A DNA stretch of 64,000 nucleotides from Bacteroidales bacterium. GTDB taxonomy: Bacteria > Bacteroidota > Bacteroidia > Bacteroidales > Bacteroidaceae. Shown one piece after another: positions 22,149 to 31,534 of this stretch. The position numbers and the translations under genes are program-made. The stretch covers positions 1 to 64,000 of the forward strand of contig JAILCU010000043.1 in the NCBI GenBank assembly GCA_024690405.1, in the 5' to 3' direction. Below the pieces are notes generated by a model. That model did no database searches. It was not told the DNA's origin and saw only the letters and a program-made list of their open reading frames with translations. The first letter of the stretch is position 1, and every line of letters starts with the position of its first letter.

Positions 22149-22226
22149 GAACCAACTTGTCAACTCGTCCGCTCGACCTCCGGTCGCTTGACACCTGAAG
22201 AACTAAAGAACCAACTTGTCAACTCA
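22149..22226 (-). repeat. Dispersed element copy R4 (inverted)
   Basis: Reverse complement GAGTTGACAAGTTGGTTCTTTAGTTCTTCAGGTGTCAAGCGACCGGAGGTCGAGCGGACGAGTTGACAAGTTGG; abuts the lepB stop codon. Confidence 0.9.
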
Positions 22227-23684
22227 TCAATGATACGTTTCTACCCACCTGAAGAGGCGGTTCCAGCGGATGTGCCCGTCGAACCACGAGCGGTCTTTGT
22301 CAATGGAGAGCCAGATCATAATCGGTTTACCTACGATGTGGTCTTCAGGTACGAATCCCCAGTAGCGGGAGTCGGCAGAACAATGCCGGTTGTCGCCCAT
22401 CATCCAATAATAGTCCATCTTAAAGGTATATGATGTTGCGGGTTCGCCATTGATAAGAATGGTGCCATCAGGCTTCACCTCGAGACGATTACCTTCGTAG
22501 ACCTTGATGGGTCGCTCATAAATCGGCAGATTCTCAAGGGTCAGTTCAATGCTTTCACCTTTCTTTGGAATCCAAATAGGACCATAATTGTCGCGTGTCC
22601 AGCCGTAACCGCCATTGAGGGGGTATAAATCGATAGCCGTTCCCGTGGTATCCACTTCGATGCGCTCGACCAAATCGGTCATTGTAAGCAATGTATCACG
22701 CACAGCAGCCGTCAGCGGCATCATCCCCGTCTGGTGTAAATCGCGCAGGTCGTCGCTACTCAGACGCAGGTCGTGGCTGAGTGTTTCAGGCAAGTCGCGG
22801 CGATTGTCGCGAAGTACAATATGGTAGTTATACTGCACATTGTCCGGTTCTTTGTTCGCTTCGCCGTCAAGATAGACTATACGGTTACGTATTTCCAGAG
22901 TCTGACCCGGCAGGCCCACACAGCGCTTCACATAATTTTCGCGCCGGTCCACAGGCCGTGACATCACTTCGCCAAACTCGCGAACATTATTATTGATGTA
23001 TTGACGTCCAAGGCTGTAATAAGTATCGTAAACTTGCCGTTTTTGGATGTTGGAAAGGCTGTCCATTACCGGTAGGGCGCCCGCCTGCTGCAACACGATT
23101 TGTTGTCCGTAACCATAGCAGAGGCCATAAAAGTCAGCGGCCTGATAGGCAGGGTTAGCCACGACTGTGTCGCCAGAGGGATAGTTAAATACTACAATAT
23201 CGTTGAGTTGTACAGGCTTCGGAGACACTCGTTTGTAATCCCACTGAAGGAGTTCGCTATAGCTTTTCATGCCATTGGGCAACGTGTGTTGCACGAGAGG
23301 CATTGACAACGGTGTCATCGGTGCGCGAGGTCCATAGCTCATCTTTGATACGAAAAGGTAGTCGCCCACCAATAAACTCTTCTCGAGCGATGAGGAAGGG
23401 ATTGTGTAGTTCTGGAAGAAATAGATGTTGACGAAATAGACCGCTACCAAAGCAAAAACAATGGCATCGACCCATGACATAATGGTGCGTGTCACCGGGT
23501 TCTCCAGTTCCTTCCACCACGTCCAAGGGATCCATTTTGTGATATAAATATCAAAGATAAAAGGTACTATAATGAGTGCCCACAAGGCATCTGCCCATAT
23601 CACGAACCATATAAAAAGTGCTACGACGACCAGCATTTTTACCCAGTCATGCCACGTCACTTTTTCTTTATCTATTTTCTTCAT
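22227..23684 (-). CDS. lepB: Signal peptidase I (long Bacteroidetes form)
   Basis: YTIPSSSLEKSLLVGDYLFVSKMSYG, NYVKRCVGLPGQTLEI, YWMMGDNRHCSADSRYWGFVPEDHIVGKP. Confidence 0.93.
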   Translation of the reverse strand: MKKIDKEKVTWHDWVKMLVVVALFIWFVIWADALWALIIVPFIFDIYITKWIPWTWWKELENPVTRTIMSWVDAIVFALVAVYFVNIYFFQNYTIPSSSLEKSLLVGDYLFVSKMSYGPRAPMTPLSMPLVQHTLPNGMKSYSELLQWDYKRVSPKPVQLNDIVVFNYPSGDTVVANPAYQAADFYGLCYGYGQQIVLQQAGALPVMDSLSNIQKRQVYDTYYSLGRQYINNNVREFGEVMSRPVDRRENYVKRCVGLPGQTLEIRNRIVYLDGEANKEPDNVQYNYHIVLRDNRRDLPETLSHDLRLSSDDLRDLHQTGMMPLTAAVRDTLLTMTDLVERIEVDTTGTAIDLYPLNGGYGWTRDNYGPIWIPKKGESIELTLENLPIYERPIKVYEGNRLEVKPDGTILINGEPATSYTFKMDYYWMMGDNRHCSADSRYWGFVPEDHIVGKPIMIWLSIDKDRSWFDGHIRWNRLFRWVETYH

Positions 23685-23688
23685 ATAG

Positions 23689-23791
23689 TGAGTTTGTGAG
23701 TTTATGAGTTTTTAAGTTTATGAGTTCTTAAGTTTATGAGTTCTTGAGTTTATGAGTTTGTGAGTTTATGAGTTTGTGAGTTTTTAAGTTG
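23689..23791 (+). repeat. Simple repeat of ~8-bp GAGTTTAT-like units upstream of lepB
   Basis: gagtttgtgagtttatgagtttttaagtttatgagttcttaagtttatgagttcttgagtttatgagtttgtg... Confidence 0.9.
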
Positions 23792-23871
23792 ACCATTTGG
23801 TGAAATGGTTGACAAGTAAGCCGTAGGAAGTATTGAAGCCTATTATTGCTGCAGCCTTCTCGTCTTGGCCC

Positions 23872-24645
23872 TTAGTCCCACTTAAATAAATCGTTCATAC
23901 TCAAGAGCCCTGTATGCTTAGCCGTATATTCGGCGGCAATTACCGCTCCGAGGGCAAAGCCACGGCGTGAGTGAGCATCGTGTGTAATGGTGATGCTGTC
24001 GGCCTCACTGTTCCATGTGATGCTATGTATGCCAGGAACTTCGCCCCGTCGAATGCTTTGGATGGGTAAGGCATTGGCTGGAGCCTTGGCGTTCGTTGCC
24101 TTTCCTGTTTCGGCGATGGAACCGTCTGCATTGATGAGCGGTAGTGTGTAGGTCTCCTTCACACGATCCACTTCGTCAATCAATTGCTCTGCCAACGTGA
24201 GAGCCGTTCCGCTGGGGTGGTCAAGTTTGTGCACATGATGAACCTCCTCCATGGAAGGAACATATTGTGTGAAGTCATTCATGATGCGGGCCAGATAGCG
24301 GTTTACGGCACCGAAAATGGCAACGCCTACCGAAAAGTTGGAAGCCCAGAATAACGTCTTGCCTCCCTCTGCGCATTGGCGGCGAACCTCATCCTCGTGT
24401 TGGGCAAACCACCCTGTGCTGCCTGATACCACCTTGACGCCAGCGGCAAAGGCCCTCTGCACATTATTGAAAGCCACCGCAGGCGCGGTGAACTCAATGG
24501 CAACGTCAGCTTTCTGAAAGGCTTCACTCTCAAAATCAGACTGATTGTCTACGTCGATGCGGCAAACTACTTCATGTCCACGGTTTAGAGCAATCTCTTC
24601 GATCATATGGCCCATTTTGCCATATCCTATCAATGCAATTTTCAT
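23872..24645 (-). CDS. dapB: 4-hydroxy-tetrahydrodipicolinate reductase
   Basis: IALIGYGKMGHMIEEIA, EEVHHVHKLDHPSGTALTLAEQ, SRRGFALGAVIAAEY. Confidence 0.94.
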   Translation of the reverse strand: MKIALIGYGKMGHMIEEIALNRGHEVVCRIDVDNQSDFESEAFQKADVAIEFTAPAVAFNNVQRAFAAGVKVVSGSTGWFAQHEDEVRRQCAEGGKTLFWASNFSVGVAIFGAVNRYLARIMNDFTQYVPSMEEVHHVHKLDHPSGTALTLAEQLIDEVDRVKETYTLPLINADGSIAETGKATNAKAPANALPIQSIRRGEVPGIHSITWNSEADSITITHDAHSRRGFALGAVIAAEYTAKHTGLLSMNDLFKWD

Positions 24646-24855
24646 GATTGTTACTTTTTTTGCGGTGCAAAGTTACGTAATTATTCCTTATTGACCGCTT
24701 GAAGTTCACATTTATTTCTTTCTATGGGTCCAACTTTACCAATTATTAGCAGAATTTTGGAGTTACAACAAATATTTGTTCTGAGATTTCTTCTCTTTTC
24801 AGTATTTCTTTATATCTTTGCCGTGCATTCTATTAAAAACAACCTATACTACGGT

Positions 24856-26151
24856 ATGGAAAAATTGCTGCATTACGTATGGAAACACCGTATCTATCCG
24901 CTCGGTCCTTTGATGACCACCAAGGGTCAGCGTGTAGAGATCATCGACCCGGGGCTTCAGAATTTCCATGCGGGTCCGGACTTCTTTAATGCCAAAGTGC
25001 GAATTGACGGCACTTTGTGGATTGGTAATGTAGAGATCCATCTTCGTTCGAGCGATTGGCAGCATCATGGTCACATCAATGATGCGGCTTACAACAACGT
25101 CATCTTGCATGTGGCAGAGAGTATAGACGGAGAAGTATTTACAGCAGACGGCCGTTGCCTGCCCCAACTGCAACTGCCTATTCCAGAGTCGGTGCATGAG
25201 CGTTATGTAGAACTGCTTCAGACCGATGACTACCCGCGCTGTTGGCGCATACTGTCTCAATTGTCCCCTCTTACAGTGCATGCCTGGATGTCAGCTTTGT
25301 TGTGTGAACGTCTTCAGACCCGTGCAGACCGTTGCCTGGAACGACTGACCGCTACCAACGGAGACTGGAATCGCACTTGGTTCATCACACTGGCACGCAA
25401 TTTCGGTTTTGGTGTCAATGGCGATGCTTTTGAACGCTGGGCCCGTCATTTCCCGCTGCAAGCAGCTGCTAAGCACCGCGACGATGCCTTTCAGCTGGAA
25501 GCCCTATTTCTGGGTACGGCAGGTTTGCTTGAGCTCGACAACCTGCCATCATCTTCTCAGAAGGTGGCAACTTCGGATGCTTACTACCTTCGTCTTGTCG
25601 GCGAGTGGAACTATCTCAGCCATAAGTTTCAATTGAAAGGCACGATGCCAGCCGCAAATTGGCGCTATCTGCGACTCCGCCCTCAGAACTTTCCCCACTT
25701 GCGCCTTGTGCAGTTAGCACAACTCTATCATTTAGGGCAAGCTACGCCAGACAAACTCTTACATGCCACCCAGCGTAAATTCTTGCAGCAGGCATTGGAT
25801 GTGGGTGTCACAGACTATTGGCAATCGCACTACCTCTTTGGTCTTGAAACGCCTTGCTCTGATAAGCGTCTTAGCGAGGCCAGTCGCGATCTCATCATTA
25901 TCAATACCATCTGTCCGATGCTCTTTGCATACGGTCAGGCTCATAGCGACGAGAACTTTCAAGAGCGCGCCCTGAATCTGCTTGAGCAACTCAAACCAGA
26001 ACGCAATTTCATTCTCCGGCAATGGCAACAATGCGGGGTTGGCGTTGAAAATGCAGCCGACAGTCAGGCGCTCATCCAACTTAAGCAAGAATATTGCGAC
26101 CGTCACGACTGCTTGCGCTGCCGTTTCGGTTATGAGTATTTGAAGTTTTAA
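24856..26151 (+). CDS. DUF2851 family protein
   Basis: MEKLLHYVWKHRIYPLGPLMTTKGQRVEIIDPGLQNFHAGPDFFNAKVRIDGTLWIGNVEIHLRSSDW; C-terminal Cys cluster CDRHDCLRCRFGYEYLK. Confidence 0.88.
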   Translation: MEKLLHYVWKHRIYPLGPLMTTKGQRVEIIDPGLQNFHAGPDFFNAKVRIDGTLWIGNVEIHLRSSDWQHHGHINDAAYNNVILHVAESIDGEVFTADGRCLPQLQLPIPESVHERYVELLQTDDYPRCWRILSQLSPLTVHAWMSALLCERLQTRADRCLERLTATNGDWNRTWFITLARNFGFGVNGDAFERWARHFPLQAAAKHRDDAFQLEALFLGTAGLLELDNLPSSSQKVATSDAYYLRLVGEWNYLSHKFQLKGTMPAANWRYLRLRPQNFPHLRLVQLAQLYHLGQATPDKLLHATQRKFLQQALDVGVTDYWQSHYLFGLETPCSDKRLSEASRDLIIINTICPMLFAYGQAHSDENFQERALNLLEQLKPERNFILRQWQQCGVGVENAADSQALIQLKQEYCDRHDCLRCRFGYEYLKF

Positions 26152-26214
26152 CCAAGAGCCTCGTCCTCTGTCGCTTTTTAATCCTCCGTCAGAATAGAAA
26201 CAAACACCATACAC

Positions 26215-27330
26215 ATGTCTGAACAAGAACTACTTTATACCCTGGCTTTAACGATGGCTTTGCGGCAACAGCCCAAACCCCAGCGTATCCTATATGACAT
26301 TCTGGGCAGTGCCACTGCAGTGTACGAGTGTCGCCACGATTTAATGCGCCGTTTTGAGCATTTTTCAGCCCGCATGGCGGAAAGTGTAAGCAGAATGGAT
26401 GCCTTGTTGCCGCAATGTCAACGAGAACTGGAATATATGGCCAAACATGGCATACGCATCCTTGATATCACCTCCGACCAATATCCAGCCCGTTTGCGGG
26501 CATGCGAAGATGCCCCATTGCTCCTTTATACATTAGGCAATGTCAATCTAAATGCCGAACACATCATCAGCGTCGTAGGCACTCGCCGTTGTTCCCAGCA
26601 AGGGCGGGATCTTTGTCAAGCCTTTCTGCGTGAATTGGCTGCGGCTGTGCCTAACACATTGGTCGTTAGCGGTCTGGCCTACGGTATTGATATCGCTGCC
26701 CATCGGGCCTCGCTGGCATCCGGATTGCCCACGGCCGCAGTCCTGGCACACGGTCTGGATGAAATCTATCCAAGTGTTCATCGCCAGACAGCCATCGAGA
26801 TGCTCACACACGGAGGACTCGTCACCGAGTTTACCAGCCATACCACTATAGACCGTCTCAACTTTCTTCAGCGCAATCGTATTGTGGCAGGGATGGCCGA
26901 TGCCGTAGTGGTTGTGGAGAGTCCCGCTCGCGGCGGTTCGCTTAACACGGCCCGTTTGGCAGCAGACTACCATCGCGAAGTCTTTGCTTTTCCTGGCCGT
27001 CCTTCTGACCTTACGTCCCAAGGTTGCAACCTTCTTATCCGCCGTAATGCAGCAACACTCATTACTTCGTGTACCGACCTGCTTACCGATCTCGGTTGGG
27101 CGACGGAGAATGAGAACGTCCAGCAGCCCTCGCTCTTTCCGGACCTGTCGTCGGCGGAACAGGCCTTGGTAGACGCTATTTGCAATGCCCATAGCGACCT
27201 TGATTTGAGTGAACTGTCCCAGGTCTTAGATCTTCCCTCCTACAAAATAACGCCCCTCACACTCTCACTGGAGTTGAAGGGCGTCATAAAAGTGATGCCA
27301 GGCAACCGTTATCATGTTGTCGGCCATTAG
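26215..27330 (+). CDS. dprA: DNA-processing protein DprA
   Basis: ISVVGTRRCSQQGRDLCQAF, VVSGLAYGIDIAAHRASL, AVLAHGLDEIYPSVHRQTA, RNRIVAGMADAVVVVESPARGGSLNTARLA. Confidence 0.95.
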   Translation: MSEQELLYTLALTMALRQQPKPQRILYDILGSATAVYECRHDLMRRFEHFSARMAESVSRMDALLPQCQRELEYMAKHGIRILDITSDQYPARLRACEDAPLLLYTLGNVNLNAEHIISVVGTRRCSQQGRDLCQAFLRELAAAVPNTLVVSGLAYGIDIAAHRASLASGLPTAAVLAHGLDEIYPSVHRQTAIEMLTHGGLVTEFTSHTTIDRLNFLQRNRIVAGMADAVVVVESPARGGSLNTARLAADYHREVFAFPGRPSDLTSQGCNLLIRRNAATLITSCTDLLTDLGWATENENVQQPSLFPDLSSAEQALVDAICNAHSDLDLSELSQVLDLPSYKITPLTLSLELKGVIKVMPGNRYHVVGH

Positions 27331-27333
27331 GGG

Positions 27334-27732
27334 TCATTGTTTCTCAAAAGCTTCCTTGATACGGTTGGCAATATTTTGCATTTCTTCAGCCGGCAGTTGT
27401 AGTTTCGGGTTGGAGAAAAGCATATCGCGCTCGTTCTGCATCGGAATCAGATGGATATGAGCGTGAGGGACCTCAAGACCTAATACAGCCTCGCCAACCT
27501 TCACACACGGGATTACCGACTTGATGGCACGTGCCACATGAGCTGCAAAGACTTGGAAACGGCCCAACTCCTCGTCGGTGAGATCGAAGATATAGTCCAC
27601 TTCGCGACGTGGAATGACGAGAGTATGGCCCTTCACCATCGGGTTGATATCAAGAAAGGCATAGAATTCATCGTTGCTGGCACAGCAATAGCTGGGAATT
27701 TCGCCAGCTGCAATTTTACTGAAGATAGACAC
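27334..27732 (-). CDS. HIT family protein
   Basis: IFSKIAAGEIPSYCCASNDEFYAFLDINPMVKGHTLVIPRREVDYIFDL; HAHIHLIP. Confidence 0.93.
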   Translation of the reverse strand: MSIFSKIAAGEIPSYCCASNDEFYAFLDINPMVKGHTLVIPRREVDYIFDLTDEELGRFQVFAAHVARAIKSVIPCVKVGEAVLGLEVPHAHIHLIPMQNERDMLFSNPKLQLPAEEMQNIANRIKEAFEKQ

Positions 27733-27782
27733 GATAATATTTGAGTATTAAAGAACCGTTAAGCTCTAAACCTTGTATTCCC

Positions 27783-28253
27783 TTATTCTTCAAAGCTAAT
27801 ACCTAAGATTTCCAAGTGAATGATACCTTGGGGGACCTTGATTTCGACGATCTCACCCACTTTTTTGCCCAAGAGACCCTGGGCGATAGGTGTTTTTACG
27901 CTGATTTTACCTTCACGCAGATTAGCCTCCGTCTCGCTGACGATGGTGTAAGCCATCTTGGCATTGTTCTTGACGTTGCGGAGTTGCACGCGACTGAGGA
28001 TTTGTACCGTATCGGCATTGAGCTTGCTGGTGTCAATGATCTTGGCATCAGCAATAACCATTTTCAGTTGTGTGATTTTCATTTCAAGTAGACCCTGTGC
28101 TTCTTTCGCTGCGTCATACTCTGCATTCTCGCTAAGGTCGCCCTTGTCGCGGGCTTCGGCGATGGCAGCAGATGCCTTGGGGCGTTCAACAGCTTCGAGT
28201 TGTTGAAGCTCGGCCACGAGTTTATCGTAGCCCTTCTGTGTCATGTAAGCCAT
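27783..28253 (-). CDS. greA: Transcription elongation factor GreA
   Basis: MAYMTQKGYDKLVAELQQLEAVERPKASAAIAEARDKGDLSENAEYDAAKEAQG. Confidence 0.95.
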   Translation of the reverse strand: MAYMTQKGYDKLVAELQQLEAVERPKASAAIAEARDKGDLSENAEYDAAKEAQGLLEMKITQLKMVIADAKIIDTSKLNADTVQILSRVQLRNVKNNAKMAYTIVSETEANLREGKISVKTPIAQGLLGKKVGEIVEIKVPQGIIHLEILGISFEE

Positions 28254-28501
28254 TAAAGTGTAGTTATGATTTTAATTGTTTTAATTCCTTGAATCTTATA
28301 GATGATGCAGACAAAATATAAAGAGCTCCGCTTTCGTCGCGGAACCCTTCATCATCTTGTTTTACGGCACAAAGGTAAAAACTTTCTTTCAATCAGCCAA
28401 ATAAAAAGTGCAAAAAAAAGTCTCTTTTTATGTTTTTGGACTTTTCAAAGACTTCTAAGCTATAAAAAGTTCGTTTTTTGCATTAAAAAATTGAATAGCA
28501 T

Positions 28502-29722
28502 TTACAATTCGGCTTCGATGGCTTGGCGAATATCCCTAATCTGCTCAGCACGTGCCTTGAGTTCTGCACCACGGCCGACGATGAAATAAGTAGGTAGGGA
28601 CTCTACCCCATAAAGTTGAACAATATCATTGCTAATGCCTTCAGCGCAATAGACACATATCCATGGGAGCGCTTCGGACATGGTCTTCCAATAATGTTCA
28701 TCGGAATCCACAGATACTTGAAAGATCTCCAGTCCCCGACTGTGGTAGGTGTTGTAGAGTTCGCGCAGTTCTATGTTGCGTTGCTGGCTCTTTGGCAAGG
28801 AGTAGGCCGTAAAATCGAGCAGTACCACGTGATCGCTCAGCTCGGAGAGACGGCGCTCCTGTCCGTTGATATCCGGGAAACCAAAGTCTATGATACCCGT
28901 CTCTCTCACTTTGTCTCCATCAATTTCAATTTCAACCTGACGTGCAGGGCGGGTGTTGCGTAGCCCCCTCAAGGCGATGTTACGGAGATTCTCTGTCCGC
29001 GGTGCGGCGGGATAAAGTTCGTCCCATTGTGTTGCTACGGCAGCAAAGAACTGCACGTCGCTTTTGTCATTCTCAGGGTTGAAAAGCATTTGCGAACCGA
29101 TTGTCTGGAAAAGGGCGAAATAGGCGGCGGGAGAAGCGGGATCCGGTAGGATATAATCAGTTTTGAGCGTGTGCTTGTAGCCATCAACAAGCAGGCGGGC
29201 GCGATCCATTTTTTCAAGAGTAGAAAGCGAAGGTTCATCAGAGAGCGCGGCTAATTGCTGCTGCAGTTGCACATTCAGCAAAGAAATGGTTTTCATCACA
29301 CGTGAAGCATTGTTGCCCTGGATGTCGTAAGCTGTTGCCATACGTTCAATGGGGGCCTCAATATGAATGTCCTCTGTTGAATCAACGCAGAAATTGATGA
29401 CCTTGCGGTTCTGGCGCAAGCGATAGTACTGAGGAGAGGCTGTTGAGTCTTGCGGCTCGGCCGGTACGACAAAACAGAAAGAACCGTCCGTGTTGAGGCG
29501 CATAGAATCTATCGGTTCGATACCATTGAGAGTCATCGCCTCCAATATGAGTGTGGAGTCGGCGCCTCCAGTGATGGTGCCTTCGACACGAAAAGTGGGC
29601 CCGGTCGGAGAGCAAGAGACCATGGTAAGGAAGAGATAGCAGACGAGGAGGACCACAAGCGCCATTGCAATGACGCCCCGCATAATTGCCTGATTGGTGT
29701 TTTGAGCTTTACGTTTACGCAT
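28502..29722 (-). CDS. Lipoprotein with DUF4369-like N-terminus and thioredoxin-like fold lacking CXXC
   Basis: TM plus lipobox-like SC; EGTITGGADSTLILEAM; C-terminal VVLLDFTAYSLPKSQQRNIELRELYNTYHSRGLEIFQVSVDSDEHYW. Confidence 0.78.
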   Translation of the reverse strand: MRKRKAQNTNQAIMRGVIAMALVVLLVCYLFLTMVSCSPTGPTFRVEGTITGGADSTLILEAMTLNGIEPIDSMRLNTDGSFCFVVPAEPQDSTASPQYYRLRQNRKVINFCVDSTEDIHIEAPIERMATAYDIQGNNASRVMKTISLLNVQLQQQLAALSDEPSLSTLEKMDRARLLVDGYKHTLKTDYILPDPASPAAYFALFQTIGSQMLFNPENDKSDVQFFAAVATQWDELYPAAPRTENLRNIALRGLRNTRPARQVEIEIDGDKVRETGIIDFGFPDINGQERRLSELSDHVVLLDFTAYSLPKSQQRNIELRELYNTYHSRGLEIFQVSVDSDEHYWKTMSEALPWICVYCAEGISNDIVQLYGVESLPTYFIVGRGAELKARAEQIRDIRQAIEAEL

Positions 29723-29760
29723 ATATTGAAAGAGGGTGGTTTTTTGTGTTTCAGAGTTGT

Positions 29761-31434
29761 TTATTTGATTGAAATGGTTTCTACGGCTTTTTTGAGGGCC
29801 TTGTCCGATGCAAGTTGCTGTCGGAGAGCACCACGCTGATAATAATAGCGGCTGACAATCTCCGTTTCAAGGTAGGTTCGGATGTGGTTCTCAAAACGCT
29901 GAAGGTCCGTCGCGAGGTCGTTGGCTTTAAGCTTTTGTTCGAGGGCGTCGAATTCTTCTTTGGTGTCGGCATCGCGCCCTTCGAAACGAGCGAGCTGCCG
30001 CAATTGCGTCAGCGCTGCTGCCGTACGTCCGTTGTAGGTGAAATCACTGCCAATGATAGTTTGTTCAAAAGCAGCATATTCGTCATCAGAAAGATGAAAA
30101 ATACCAGGTTGTGCGATTTCAGGATGTTGGCTGTGATATGTGGTGACATAGTCAAAGAAGGCGTCGGACGCAGTAAGATCATAAACCATGGTGGGTAAAC
30201 TATCTACTGCGAGGATGCTGTCCGGAAGTATACCTCCTCCGTCACGCACCGGGCGGCCGCTTCTGGTATGAAATACACGGGTCAAGCTGTCTGGTAATGA
30301 CGTGGCAGCTCCGTCGATAGTCCGGTGTCGATAGTCGTATGCCTGGATGCATCGTCCAGAAGGAATATAGTAGCGAGCGGTGGTGATCTTGAGCTGGCCG
30401 CGATAAGGCAGTTCGCGTATGCCCTGCACGAGCCCTTTTCCATAGGTGCGCTGCCCGAGTATCACGGCACGATCCAAATCTTGCAAGGCGCCCGTCACAA
30501 TCTCTGAGGCTGAAGCCGAGTTTGCATTCACCAAAATCGCTAAAGGCATCACCGTATCGATGGGTTCGGCAGGTGTCAAATAGTCATGGCATGTGGCAGC
30601 TACCTTTCCTTTAGTAGATACGACCAGTGTGCCACGAGGCACAAACATTCCAACGATTTCAATAGCTTCACTCACCGAACCTCCGCCATTGTCGCGCAAA
30701 TCTATAACCAGTCGTTGCATGTTCTGTTGTTTCATCTCCATGATTGCATGACGCACCTCCACTGCACATTTGTCGGTGAATTCGGTGAGATAGAGATAAC
30801 CGACATGTGCCGTGGAATCTATGATGCCATACCAAGGGAGGCAAGGCAGCTGAATCTGTCTGCGTGTAATCTTGTATGCACGGGGTTTCTTCTCCCCTGG
30901 ACGTTGTATGCACAGTTCAAATGTCGTGCCAGGCTCGCCGCGAAGGCTTTTGCTGACTTGTGCCGTGCTCCAGCCCTTTACATCCTTGCCGTCGATGGTC
31001 AGGATGGCGTCGCCAGCCTGGACGCCTGCCTCTTGTGCCGGACAATTCTCATAAGGTTCTTCCACCACCACGCGGTCAGACTTGGGGTAAGCACGAATAA
31101 GCGCACCGATGCCCGCATACCGGCCCGTTGCCATCAGGCGAAGTTCATCTTGATCATCGTCTGGATAGAATTTAGTGTAAGGGTCGATTTGAGTCAGCAT
31201 TCCATCGATAGCCCATCGTACGGCGGTGTCAGCGGAAAGGGTGTCTACGTAGAACATATCCAATTGCCGATAGATATCTGCAAATATCTCAAGATTACGC
31301 GAGATGTCGAAACCCGTTTGAGACTTCTTTTCCTGAGCATGACCGGTAATGCATAAGCATGTAAACAGGAAAAAAAGAAAGCACTTAACGGAGAATAAAG
31401 GAAGTGTTGAAAAGGAAATATTTAAATTTCGCAT
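29761..31434 (-). CDS. S41 family peptidase (second paralog)
   Basis: PDZ region, LVIDLRDNGGGSVSEAIEIVGMF, VNANSASASEIVTGALQDLDRAVILGQRTYGKGLVQ. Confidence 0.92.
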   Translation of the reverse strand: MRNLNISFSTLPLFSVKCFLFFLFTCLCITGHAQEKKSQTGFDISRNLEIFADIYRQLDMFYVDTLSADTAVRWAIDGMLTQIDPYTKFYPDDDQDELRLMATGRYAGIGALIRAYPKSDRVVVEEPYENCPAQEAGVQAGDAILTIDGKDVKGWSTAQVSKSLRGEPGTTFELCIQRPGEKKPRAYKITRRQIQLPCLPWYGIIDSTAHVGYLYLTEFTDKCAVEVRHAIMEMKQQNMQRLVIDLRDNGGGSVSEAIEIVGMFVPRGTLVVSTKGKVAATCHDYLTPAEPIDTVMPLAILVNANSASASEIVTGALQDLDRAVILGQRTYGKGLVQGIRELPYRGQLKITTARYYIPSGRCIQAYDYRHRTIDGAATSLPDSLTRVFHTRSGRPVRDGGGILPDSILAVDSLPTMVYDLTASDAFFDYVTTYHSQHPEIAQPGIFHLSDDEYAAFEQTIIGSDFTYNGRTAAALTQLRQLARFEGRDADTKEEFDALEQKLKANDLATDLQRFENHIRTYLETEIVSRYYYQRGALRQQLASDKALKKAVETISIK

Positions 31435-31534
31435 GTACTCAAATACCTGCACGATGCAAGTGAATTATGTTAAGAAAATATATGTTGGCTAACACTTATA
31501 AATACGGACTCTAAATATAATAAGGTGTAAACAT

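Noticed and set aside
22188-22433. 81-aa ORF starting MTPEELKNQLVN
   Set aside because: Starts in the dispersed element and runs antisense to lepB; not a gene
29761-31434. Possible recent duplication of the two S41 peptidases (16398-18008 and 29761-31434)
   Set aside because: Proteins are clearly divergent paralogs; multiple S41 peptidases are common in Bacteroidetes
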